From: Candidatus Uhrbacteria bacterium RIFOXYB12_FULL_58_10 | Lineage (GTDB): Bacteria; Patescibacteriota; Patescibacteriia; UBA9934; GWF2-40-263 | Direction: 5' to 3' | Assembly (NCBI GenBank): GCA_943359455.1 | Contig: CALRHL010000009.1 | Location: 1 to 40,168, forward strand | DNA: 40,168 nt | In this document: piece after piece, positions 31,762 through 38,822 of the stretch | Position numbering within the stretch: position 1 is the first letter of the stretch | Layout of the letters: every line of letters starts with the position of its first letter | Program-made: the position numbers and the translations under genes | The notes under the pieces: generated by a model | Databases searched by the model: none | Told to the model about the DNA's origin: nothing | Seen by the model: only the letters and a program-made list of their open reading frames with translations

Positions 31762-32226
31762 ATGTCACTCTCCATCGGCGACAAAGCCCCCCTGTTCGAA
31801 CTTCCAGATCAGGACGGTAATACTCACGCGCTTTCTGATCAGATAGGAAAGACAGTGCTCTTGTATTTCTACCCGAAAGACGACACACCAGGCTGCAAAA
31901 AAGAAGCGTGCACGATTCGCGACAACTGGGGCGCATTCAAGAAGGCCGGGATCGTTGTGTTCGGTGTCAGCGTCGACACGGTCGCGAAGCACAAAAAATT
32001 CGTCAACAAGTACGACCTTCCATTCACACTTCTCGCGGATGTAGACAAGACGCTCGTGAACGCCTATGGCGTATGGGCGAAAAAGAAATTCATGGGCCGC
32101 GAGTACATGGGGATCAATCGCTGGTCGTTTTTGATCGGACCAGACGGTCGTATTGCAAAAATCTATACAGACGTAAAACCATCCGATCACGCCGGTGAAG
32201 TTCTCCTTGATGCAAAAGGCTTATGA
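31762..32226 (+). CDS. bcp: Thioredoxin-dependent peroxiredoxin (Bcp/PrxQ)
   Basis: 154 aa. It reduces hydrogen peroxide and organic peroxides. The peroxidatic cysteine lies in DDTPGCKKEACTI (about 44-56), with the resolving cysteine five residues later, the PrxQ pattern. LLYFYPKDD and VFGVSVDTVAKHKKF complete the thioredoxin fold. Its stop overlaps the next start, making it first in a tight four-gene operon of stress and clean-up genes. Confidence 0.95.
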   Translation: MSLSIGDKAPLFELPDQDGNTHALSDQIGKTVLLYFYPKDDTPGCKKEACTIRDNWGAFKKAGIVVFGVSVDTVAKHKKFVNKYDLPFTLLADVDKTLVNAYGVWAKKKFMGREYMGINRWSFLIGPDGRIAKIYTDVKPSDHAGEVLLDAKGL

Positions 32227-32759
32227 TCACATTCGTTACGGGGAATCCGAATAAATTGAAGGAGATTCAAGCGATTTTAGCTGAGGTGGAATTGGTTGCT
32301 CGCGCCGTTGAAATTGAGGAAATTCAGTCGATGAATCTAAGGGAAATTGTCCAAGCAAAGGCTGGGGCGGCGTTTTTGTCAGTTGACGGTCCAGTGATTG
32401 TTGAAGATGTGAGTTTTGAGTTGGCTGCACTTGGCGGAATGCCTGGGCCTTTTGTAAAATGGTGGGAAAAGGCAGCGGGATATGAGACCGCATTGCTCGT
32501 GTGTAAGCAGACAGGAAATTTTTCCGCGATCGCGAAGTGTGGAGCTGCGTTTTTTGATGGAAAACGATTTGAATATGTTGAAGGGTGTGTGAACGGACGA
32601 TTAACAGATAAATCAGATGGTGATGGATTTGGGTTCGATTTTTATTTCGTGCCGGATGGCTACGATAAAACGTTTGCCGAGCTTGGCTCAGAAATAAAAA
32701 ATCAAATCTCACATCGCGCCTGTGCACTCAAAGCGTTAGAAGAAAAACTACCCGTATGA
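32223..32759 (+). CDS. rdgB: Non-canonical purine NTP pyrophosphatase (ITPase/HAM1)
   Basis: 178 aa. It hydrolyses ITP, XTP and dITP to keep damaged purines out of nucleic acids. Signatures: TGNPNKLKEIQAIL at the start, VEDVSFELAALGGMPGPFVKWW, and SHRACALKALEE. The GMPGPFVKWW form and the two short strands around it are closer to the archaeal/eukaryotic type than to E. coli RdgB. It overlaps bcp and the Nudix gene by 4 nt on each side. Confidence 0.92.
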   Translation: MITFVTGNPNKLKEIQAILAEVELVARAVEIEEIQSMNLREIVQAKAGAAFLSVDGPVIVEDVSFELAALGGMPGPFVKWWEKAAGYETALLVCKQTGNFSAIAKCGAAFFDGKRFEYVEGCVNGRLTDKSDGDGFGFDFYFVPDGYDKTFAELGSEIKNQISHRACALKALEEKLPV

Positions 32760-33193
32760 AACGAGGGGTTGATCATATCGGAGTTGCTTGTGTATTTATC
32801 TGTCACGATGGACAGGGGAATATTTTGATGCACAAGCGAAGTATGAATTGTCGGGACGAGCAAGGTGTATGGGATTGTGGAGCGGGTTCAATGGAATTTG
32901 GTGAAACGTTTGAGGAAACGGTACGTCGTGAGTTGATGGAGGAATATCATGTTGTCCCGATAGACCTACATCAGTTGTATGTCAAAAATACTCTTCGAGA
33001 AAATGGGGAAACACCAACACACTGGGTGCATGTGATTTATGCTGTTCGTATTGATCCAACTACCGCAGCGATCGGTGAACCAGATAAAATGGACGGTATC
33101 GGTTGGTTCCCACTCAACGCCCTGCCAGATCCACTTCACTCAGCTCTCGCGAGCCATCTTCCAAGTCTCACGCGATTCCTATCACAGGTATGA
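32756..33193 (+). CDS. Nudix hydrolase
   Basis: 145 aa. The Nudix box reads GSMEFGETFEETVRRELMEE, a complete G-x5-E-x7-RE-x2-EE match. It hydrolyses a nucleoside diphosphate linked to another group; the substrate is not predictable, though the link to rdgB suggests nucleotide-pool cleaning. It overlaps both neighbours by 4 nt. Confidence 0.93.
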   Translation: MKRGVDHIGVACVFICHDGQGNILMHKRSMNCRDEQGVWDCGAGSMEFGETFEETVRRELMEEYHVVPIDLHQLYVKNTLRENGETPTHWVHVIYAVRIDPTTAAIGEPDKMDGIGWFPLNALPDPLHSALASHLPSLTRFLSQV

Positions 33194-33582
33194 ACTTTAA
33201 AAAAAATCCCGGTCTTCCTTTTTTAATCGTCTGGCTCACGATCATTATTATTGGATCCATCACGGTTTTGATGTATCCTGTGTACATGATCCCGTTTGTC
33301 ATCGAGCTTTTTATCATTATCAACATCTCCACTTTTTTTCTCTACGCTCTCGATAAACTTCTTGCATCCGCACAGACAAGACGTGTGCCTGAACGAACGT
33401 TGCACCTCACTGCATTTTTATTCGGTTCACCCGGCGCGCTCCTCGCGATGAACTTATTTCGACACAAAACTCAAAAAACATCGTTCCAACTCATGCTCGC
33501 ATGGGTCGTTCTCGTTCAGGTTCTGATTGCGACTGCCATTGTTTATTATTTATACCCATCATTTTTTAATTTTTTACAGTAG
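33190..33582 (+). CDS. DUF1294 membrane protein
   Basis: 130 aa from the ATG at 33190, which overlaps the Nudix stop (ATGA). Four hydrophobic segments surround the family motif YALDKLLASAQTRRVPERTLH and the LFGSPGALLAMNLFRHKTQKTSF stretch. Function is unknown. It ends the bcp operon, and its stop codon overlaps a solitary MITE end. Confidence 0.85.
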   Translation: MNFKKNPGLPFLIVWLTIIIIGSITVLMYPVYMIPFVIELFIIINISTFFLYALDKLLASAQTRRVPERTLHLTAFLFGSPGALLAMNLFRHKTQKTSFQLMLAWVVLVQVLIATAIVYYLYPSFFNFLQ

Positions 33583-33591
33583 GGACCTCTG
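33582..33591. repeat. Short match to the MITE left end
   Basis: GGGACCTCTG equals the first 10 bases of MITE copy 1. No partner end is present before the intact copy at 33650; it may be a deleted older insertion or chance. The 58 bp between hold only a small hairpin CGGTAG / CTACCG. Confidence 0.35.
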
Positions 33592-33649
33592 GATAACCCT
33601 TCTTGCTCAAACACATCGGTCGGTAGTAAACTACCGATCGTTATGATTA

Positions 33650-33810
33650 GAGACCTCTGCAAAAGTCCAGTGCGAGGCCACATCGAGTCAGATTCGTGTC
33701 GAACGCATGAATGATTTCGAGGTGATATGCAGATATCATTGAGGAATCGTGAATGCGTTCGGCGCGAAGATGGCCGATGTGGAGCCGTGCTGGACTTTTG
33801 CAGAGGTCTC
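33650..33810. mobile_element. 161-bp foldback MITE, copy 2
   Basis: Perfect 20-bp terminal inverted repeats (GAGACCTCTGCAAAAGTCCA), flanked by ATTA on both sides. It aligns without gaps to copy 1 with about 25 changes, most of which fall in paired positions and are matched on the other arm. It lies between the bcp operon and secD. Confidence 0.85.
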
Positions 33811-33824
33811 ATTAGTAATTCATA

Positions 33825-33890
33825 GGGACTTTCGGCTCGCCCATAGGGCTATGCCCGAGGGTCCCGTCTGACTGAACGCCACTAAAGTGG
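33825..33890 (+). promoter_or_regulatory. Structured leader before secD
   Basis: A nested hairpin (GGGAC / GTCCC, CTCG / CGAG, CATAG / CTATG; 33825-33865) and a small one (CCAC-TAAA-GTGG, 33879-33890) sit just before the start. There is no T-run, so regulation of secD rather than termination is possible. Confidence 0.4.
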
Positions 33891-33898
33891 CTCTGAAT

Positions 33899-35986
33899 AT
33901 GGAGACTTGGAAACTCAAGAAACGCAATAATCACCGTAACACTGTTTCGTCAAGTAAATGGAAGATTCGACTCACGGGGATTGTTCTCATTATTACAACC
34001 ATTGCTGCCGCGATTTACGATTTTCCGATTATCTGGAACAGAAGTGCAGATTTCGTTCAGGCTCAGGTTGGATGGTCGCCACCAAAACTATCCGAGGAAT
34101 CGTTTCGTCTTGGGCTCGACCTGCAAGGCGGTACACATCTTGTTTATGAAGCCAACATGGAGCAGATTCCAGACGAAGATCGTGAGGAGGCATTGAGTGG
34201 TGTGCGGGACGTGATTGAACGTCGTGTAAACGCGTTTGGAGTTTCAGAACCAGTTGTACAAACAACGACAACTGGCGGAACGTATCGTGTCATTGTTGAG
34301 CTCGCGGGAGTGCTCGACGTGAAGGAAGCTATTAAACAAATTGGAGAAACACCTGTATTAGAGTTTAAAGAACCCGGAAAGCCTGAAGTACGGGTACTCA
34401 CACCAGAAGAGCAAGCACAGTTTGATACGATCCAAACAGCCGATCGTGCTGCAGCCGCAGAAGCTCTTGCGCGCGCATTACGAGGAGAGAATTTTGATGC
34501 ACTGGTTGCTGAACTTTCCATTGATCCAAACAAGGAGACAACTAAAGGAATGTTTGATGGCCTATCACTCGAGGCTCCTGTCTATGCGCCGATGGTTCAG
34601 GCAATTCTGGATAATAATACACAGCCAGGCGGAATTGTCCCAAGGATTATTGAGATGCAAGCAGGTCTTGTTGTAGAAAAATATGTTGAAACCGTTCATG
34701 CAACAGACATGATGCTTTCACACATCCTTATTTGCTGGGAAGGAACAACACGATGCCCAAGTACATTGCCTCAAATTGACGCGTCCATCCAAATCAATAA
34801 AGTAAAGGAGCAGGCCACACCAGAAAATTTTGCAGAACTCGCAAAGCAGTACACATCAGACAAATCTGGAGATGGTACCGGGGATCTTGGATGGATCGCC
34901 CCCGGTCAGACCGTTCTCCCGTTTGAACTTGCTGCGAAGGCAACACCCGTTGGTGGAATTTCTGACATTGTTGAAACGGAATTTGGGTATCATCTCATCT
35001 ACAAGCGTGAGGAACGTCCCGTAACTACGTATACGGTCCAGATGATCGTTCTTCCACTGAGTGGAGCAGAGGCTGTCATTGGTGATGAAGGATCTAGCCC
35101 GTGGAAAAACACTGAGCTCTCTGGTAAACACTTGAAACGCTCCTCAGTTCAGTTTGACCCAAACACGCAGGCGCCAAACGTTTCGATCGAGTTTAACGAG
35201 GAAGGATCAACGTTGTTCGGTGATTTAACCGCTCGTCTTGTTGGTCAACCCATCGCGATTTTTCTTGACGGAACACCGATCTCCACTCCAAATGTGAATC
35301 AGGCGATCTACGGTGGACAGGCAGTAATTACAGGTGACTTCACCCTTGATGAAGCGAAATTGCTTGCACAACGATTGAATGCGGGTGCGCTTCCTGTTCC
35401 TGTCACATTGCTGTCACAAGAAACAATTGGTCCGACTCTTGGAATTGCATCGCTTGAAAAATCTGTCAACGCGGCGCTCATCGGATTCGCGCTCGTCGCC
35501 GCATTCATGATTCTTGTGTACCGACTCCCAGGTCTTCTTGCCGCACTCGCGCTCGTCTTGTACGCGTTTTTGAACCTCGCGGCGTATCGTTTCTTTGGGG
35601 TGACAATTACCCTTGCGGGAATTGCTGGATTTGTCCTGACACTCGGAATCGCTGTGGACGCAAACGTTCTCATCTTTGAACGTATTCGTGACGAGTATCG
35701 TTCTGGTCGCGATTTGATCCCTTCCATTGATGACGGATTCAAACGTGCGTGGGCTCCGATTCGTGACGGGCATCTTACAACATTAATCTCGGCAGTCGTT
35801 CTGTACTCATTCTCCTCGAGTTTCGTGAAAGGGTTCGCTCTCACACTTGGAATCGGAGTTTTGCTATCGTTGTTTACTGCGATCACCGTTACTCGTGCGT
35901 ATATGAACAACGCACGAACCCTCCGCTGGTTACAAAATCCTAAATTGTATAGTCTAAGTCGTGGAAGCGATGAAGCTAAACGCTAA
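33899..35986 (+). CDS. secD: SecD with two inserted parvulin-like domains
   Basis: 695 aa from ATG 33899; GTG 33887 would add four residues, and neither start has a clear ribosome site. SecD with SecF helps export and pulls substrates out of SecYEG using the proton gradient. A first membrane helix is followed by RLGLDLQGGTHLVYEA. Then come about 230 extra residues: a worn parvulin-like unit (RGENFDALVAELSIDPNK to QAGLVVEKY) and a better one (MLSHILICWEG, AELAKQYTSDKSG, GDLGWIAPG, TEFGYHLIYKRE). The usual VSIEFNEEGSTLFGDLT head and five membrane helices (GIAVDANVLIFERIRDE) follow. The parvulin units may fold proteins as they emerge (inference). Confidence 0.93.
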   Translation: METWKLKKRNNHRNTVSSSKWKIRLTGIVLIITTIAAAIYDFPIIWNRSADFVQAQVGWSPPKLSEESFRLGLDLQGGTHLVYEANMEQIPDEDREEALSGVRDVIERRVNAFGVSEPVVQTTTTGGTYRVIVELAGVLDVKEAIKQIGETPVLEFKEPGKPEVRVLTPEEQAQFDTIQTADRAAAAEALARALRGENFDALVAELSIDPNKETTKGMFDGLSLEAPVYAPMVQAILDNNTQPGGIVPRIIEMQAGLVVEKYVETVHATDMMLSHILICWEGTTRCPSTLPQIDASIQINKVKEQATPENFAELAKQYTSDKSGDGTGDLGWIAPGQTVLPFELAAKATPVGGISDIVETEFGYHLIYKREERPVTTYTVQMIVLPLSGAEAVIGDEGSSPWKNTELSGKHLKRSSVQFDPNTQAPNVSIEFNEEGSTLFGDLTARLVGQPIAIFLDGTPISTPNVNQAIYGGQAVITGDFTLDEAKLLAQRLNAGALPVPVTLLSQETIGPTLGIASLEKSVNAALIGFALVAAFMILVYRLPGLLAALALVLYAFLNLAAYRFFGVTITLAGIAGFVLTLGIAVDANVLIFERIRDEYRSGRDLIPSIDDGFKRAWAPIRDGHLTTLISAVVLYSFSSSFVKGFALTLGIGVLLSLFTAITVTRAYMNNARTLRWLQNPKLYSLSRGSDEAKR

Positions 35987-35990
35987 CGCT

Positions 35991-36893
35991 ATGACAAATT
36001 TCAATTTTGTTGAACTGAGAAAATGGTGGTTCGGCCTTTCGGCTGTCCTCATTCTTGCAAGCATCGCTGCACTTCTGATATTCGGCCTTCGATTCTCGAT
36101 CGATTTCGTTGGTGGTTCTTTGATGCAACTTGGATTTGCAACAGGTGCTCCTATCACTCAGGAAGTTTCTGCGACGCTGACAGAGATCGGTTTTGAAGGA
36201 GTTACGGTTCAATCTGTAGATGCAAACCAGGGGTTGCTTATTCGCACAGCTTCGCTTACGGAGGAACAACATCAATCTGCATTGACAATCATGCGAGTGA
36301 AATTTGGCGAGTTTACAGAACTGCGTTTCGACTCGATCGGTCCTGTGATTGGAGACGAACTTCGCCGGAGCGCTCTCATTGGTCTTATTACAACTCTTGT
36401 TTTGATCGGTCTGTACATCAACTGGGCTTTCCGCAAAGTTTCTGATCCCGTCGAGTCCTGGAAATATGGTTTGATCACCATGGCATGTGCGGCTCATGAC
36501 ATTATTATTCCACTCGGTGTTTTTGCTGTGCTTGGTCATTACTATCACTGGGAAGTTGGAACGGCATTTATCGCCGCAATGCTCACGATTCTCGGTTACT
36601 CTATTTCTGACACCGTCGTTGTATTTGATCGAACGCGTGAAAATCTTTCGCATAAGCCAGATGAATCGTTTGCACAAACGGTCGAAAAATCCATTCAACA
36701 AACATACATTCGATCTATCAACACATCCGTGACCGTGATCCTCGCTCTTTCTGCGATTCTCGTGTTTGGCGGCGACAGTACACGCGCTTTTGCTCTCGCC
36801 CTTCTGATCGGCGTCCTCGTCGGTACATACTCGTCGATCTTCTTTGCAAGCCCTGCGCTTGTGGAATGGGAGCTGAGACGATCGTCGCGATAA
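35991..36893 (+). CDS. secF: Protein translocase subunit SecF
   Basis: 300 aa from the ATG at 35991, 5 nt after the secD stop; ATG 35970 inside secD is an alternative. It has the first membrane helix, SIDFVGGSLMQL in the periplasmic head, and the C-terminal block with ILGYSISDTVVVFDRTREN and QQTYIRSINTSVTV, the SecF counterparts of SecD motifs. It works as a complex with SecD. A foldback and a terminator follow. Confidence 0.96.
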   Translation: MTNFNFVELRKWWFGLSAVLILASIAALLIFGLRFSIDFVGGSLMQLGFATGAPITQEVSATLTEIGFEGVTVQSVDANQGLLIRTASLTEEQHQSALTIMRVKFGEFTELRFDSIGPVIGDELRRSALIGLITTLVLIGLYINWAFRKVSDPVESWKYGLITMACAAHDIIIPLGVFAVLGHYYHWEVGTAFIAAMLTILGYSISDTVVVFDRTRENLSHKPDESFAQTVEKSIQQTYIRSINTSVTVILALSAILVFGGDSTRAFALALLIGVLVGTYSSIFFASPALVEWELRRSSR

Positions 36894-36904
36894 CCACCCC
36901 TTAG

Positions 36905-36925
36905 CCCCTCCTTGAAAAGGAGGGG
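36905..36925. repeat. G/C-rich palindromic element after secF
   Basis: CCCCTCCTT / AAGGAGGGG with a 3-nt loop, of the same general style as the element inside folD. There is no T-run. Confidence 0.7.
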
Positions 36926-36941
36926 AGCAGAATTCAAAGTC

Positions 36942-36968
36942 GATCGATTGACCACCGGTCGATTTTTT
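36942..36968 (+). terminator. Probable terminator before the ABC transporter gene
   Basis: An imperfect hairpin with ATCG / CGAT and ACC / GGT arms, followed by TTTTTT. Confidence 0.55.
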
Positions 36969-37021
36969 GTTATCATCTATTCTCCCTGGAATACATTCAG
37001 GGAATCGACAGAGGTCTTTTC

Positions 37022-38770
37022 ATGGAATTCTGGAACAAACTGTACGGTCTTGCCCGACCGTTTCGTGGTTCTTTGCTGTTGTGTTTGGTGATCACGATCG
37101 CCGCGCAGGTGATTGGATTCCTCCCCATGCTCGCGCAAAAGAGTCTGTTCGATTCTGCGGAGAAGTGGATCCGTGGAAGCATTGTCTTGCCAGGAGATTT
37201 CGCTCTGGTTCTCGCTGGACTCGTGGTGGCTGGCATCCTGAGTGAGTTCGGTACGCAGGTGGTGGGGTATCTGACTGAACAGCTTCAGATGCGGATGGGA
37301 CACCAGCTCAATACCGTTACATCCGAGCATCTTCTTCGCTTGTCGCTCGGGTTTCATACCCGTCGAGACACCGCAGAAAAGTTGAAGGTGGTTGAGAGTG
37401 GAATCAGGGCGTCACATGAAATCATCTGGGCGGTTCTTGTGCATATGATTCCGATCAGCTGCATGAGCCTCGTGTTCATTTTTTGGACGCTTTCGATCGC
37501 ATGGATTCCATCGGTGATCATGGTGGTGGGTTGCGTTCTCATGTTTGTGTGCGCGAAGCCTCTGTTTGAAAAGCTCAGGCCCATTCGTCGCAGATGGCGT
37601 GACGCAGATAACGCTTCGGATGTGTATCGCCATGATGTGATCCGGAACATCCGCATGGTCAAAGCAACCGCCGCGGAGCAAACCGTACTCGGCGGGATTG
37701 TCAAACGGAGCGGATCCATTTTGGATCTGTATCAAATCGTCGCGAAGAAGCTCCTGCGACTCAATTCGATTCAGGTTGTTTTTCGACAAGGGACCTCTGG
37801 TGCTGTTCTCACAATTTCTTTGTGGCAACTCCTTGAGGGGAACCTATCGCTTGGGACACTGACCCTCCTCTACGGTGTCAGTCAGCGGCTTGCGATCGCA
37901 ACTCAGAATTTCTTGCAGTTTTATAGCTCGATTGAACGACATCGCTCTCATTCGGAAAAACTGTTTGAGCTTCTTGAAATCAAGCCGGACGTTCTTGTTC
38001 CCACACATCCGATTCCGCTTGGGACCATGGACGGTTCGATCGCATTCGAGAATGTCTCGTTCTCCTACCCCGATACAACAGGAACGATTCGGGATGCGTC
38101 GCTTTACATTCCGGCTGGGAGAACCGTCGCAATTGTTGGTTCGTCTGGGGCAGGGAAAAGCACGATTGCCACACTCATGCTTCGCGGATTCGATCCGCAC
38201 GCTGGTCGCATTCTCGTGGATGGCAAGGATCTACGTGAGATCGACCTGATGGAGTACCTTCATCAGGTCGGAATCGTGACTCAAGGCAATCCTGTATTCA
38301 GCCTGACTGTGCGAGAAAATATCACCTTCGGTGTGGATGGAGTTACGCAAGAGCGTCTCGAGGAAGTTACCCGAATGGCTGGAGCACACACGTTCATCAC
38401 CGCGCTCAAGGATGGGTACGACACGCCTGTTGGGGAAAACGGAGTGATGCTGTCCGGTGGGCAGAATCAACGCATTGCGATCGCACGAGCTTTGCTACGC
38501 GATCCACGAGTCCTCATTCTGGATGAGGCAACATCTCATCTGGACGTGGAAACAGAAGCGTTGATTATGGAAGAGGTTGTTCGTCGTATCAAAGGGACAC
38601 GCACCGTTATAATCATCGCACACCGTCTTTCAACGATTCGTTGTGCAGACGAGGTGGTGGTGGTTGATCAAGGTCGTGTTGTTCAGCAAGGAAGCTACAA
38701 ATCACTGCGATCCGCTCCCGGCGTCTTTCGTCGTCTCATCGAACTTCAAGTGGAAAACACACTTCTTTAA
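37022..38770 (+). CDS. ABC exporter half-transporter
   Basis: 582 aa, with AGAGG about 8 nt before the ATG. An N-terminal six-helix membrane domain (to about residue 330) is joined to a nucleotide-binding domain: Walker A IVGSSGAGKSTIA (about 376-388), Q-loop VTQGNPVFS, signature LSGGQNQRIAIARAL, Walker B VLILDEATSHLD and the switch histidine IIAHRLS. It should work as a homodimer that exports a lipid, peptide or drug; the substrate is unknown. It has its own terminator on both sides, like the other stand-alone genes. Confidence 0.93.
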   Translation: MEFWNKLYGLARPFRGSLLLCLVITIAAQVIGFLPMLAQKSLFDSAEKWIRGSIVLPGDFALVLAGLVVAGILSEFGTQVVGYLTEQLQMRMGHQLNTVTSEHLLRLSLGFHTRRDTAEKLKVVESGIRASHEIIWAVLVHMIPISCMSLVFIFWTLSIAWIPSVIMVVGCVLMFVCAKPLFEKLRPIRRRWRDADNASDVYRHDVIRNIRMVKATAAEQTVLGGIVKRSGSILDLYQIVAKKLLRLNSIQVVFRQGTSGAVLTISLWQLLEGNLSLGTLTLLYGVSQRLAIATQNFLQFYSSIERHRSHSEKLFELLEIKPDVLVPTHPIPLGTMDGSIAFENVSFSYPDTTGTIRDASLYIPAGRTVAIVGSSGAGKSTIATLMLRGFDPHAGRILVDGKDLREIDLMEYLHQVGIVTQGNPVFSLTVRENITFGVDGVTQERLEEVTRMAGAHTFITALKDGYDTPVGENGVMLSGGQNQRIAIARALLRDPRVLILDEATSHLDVETEALIMEEVVRRIKGTRTVIIIAHRLSTIRCADEVVVVDQGRVVQQGSYKSLRSAPGVFRRLIELQVENTLL

Positions 38771-38772
38771 CT

Positions 38773-38799
38773 TCGACCCAGACATTGGGTCGATTTTTT
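38773..38799 (+). terminator. Intrinsic terminator of the ABC transporter gene
   Basis: TCGACCCA / TGGGTCGA around GACAT, then TTTTTT. Confidence 0.9.
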
Positions 38800-38804
38800 C
38801 TTTG

Positions 38805-38813
38805 TGCTATACT
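38805..38813 (+). promoter_or_regulatory. Extended -10 promoter, leaderless start of the last gene
   Basis: TGCTATACT, the same nine bases as before the methyltransferase at 3657, here 9 nt before the ATG and directly after the terminator T-run. No Shine-Dalgarno. Confidence 0.65.
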
Positions 38814-38822
38814 ATAGCGGAT

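Noticed and set aside
37008-37018. MITE-like CAGAGGTC before the ABC transporter gene
   Set aside because: Only eight bases match, and they serve well as the AGAGG ribosome site.
37788-37798. MITE end GGGACCTCTG inside the ABC transporter gene
   Set aside because: It lies in a normal coding stretch (QGTSG) with no partner end or duplication; most likely chance.
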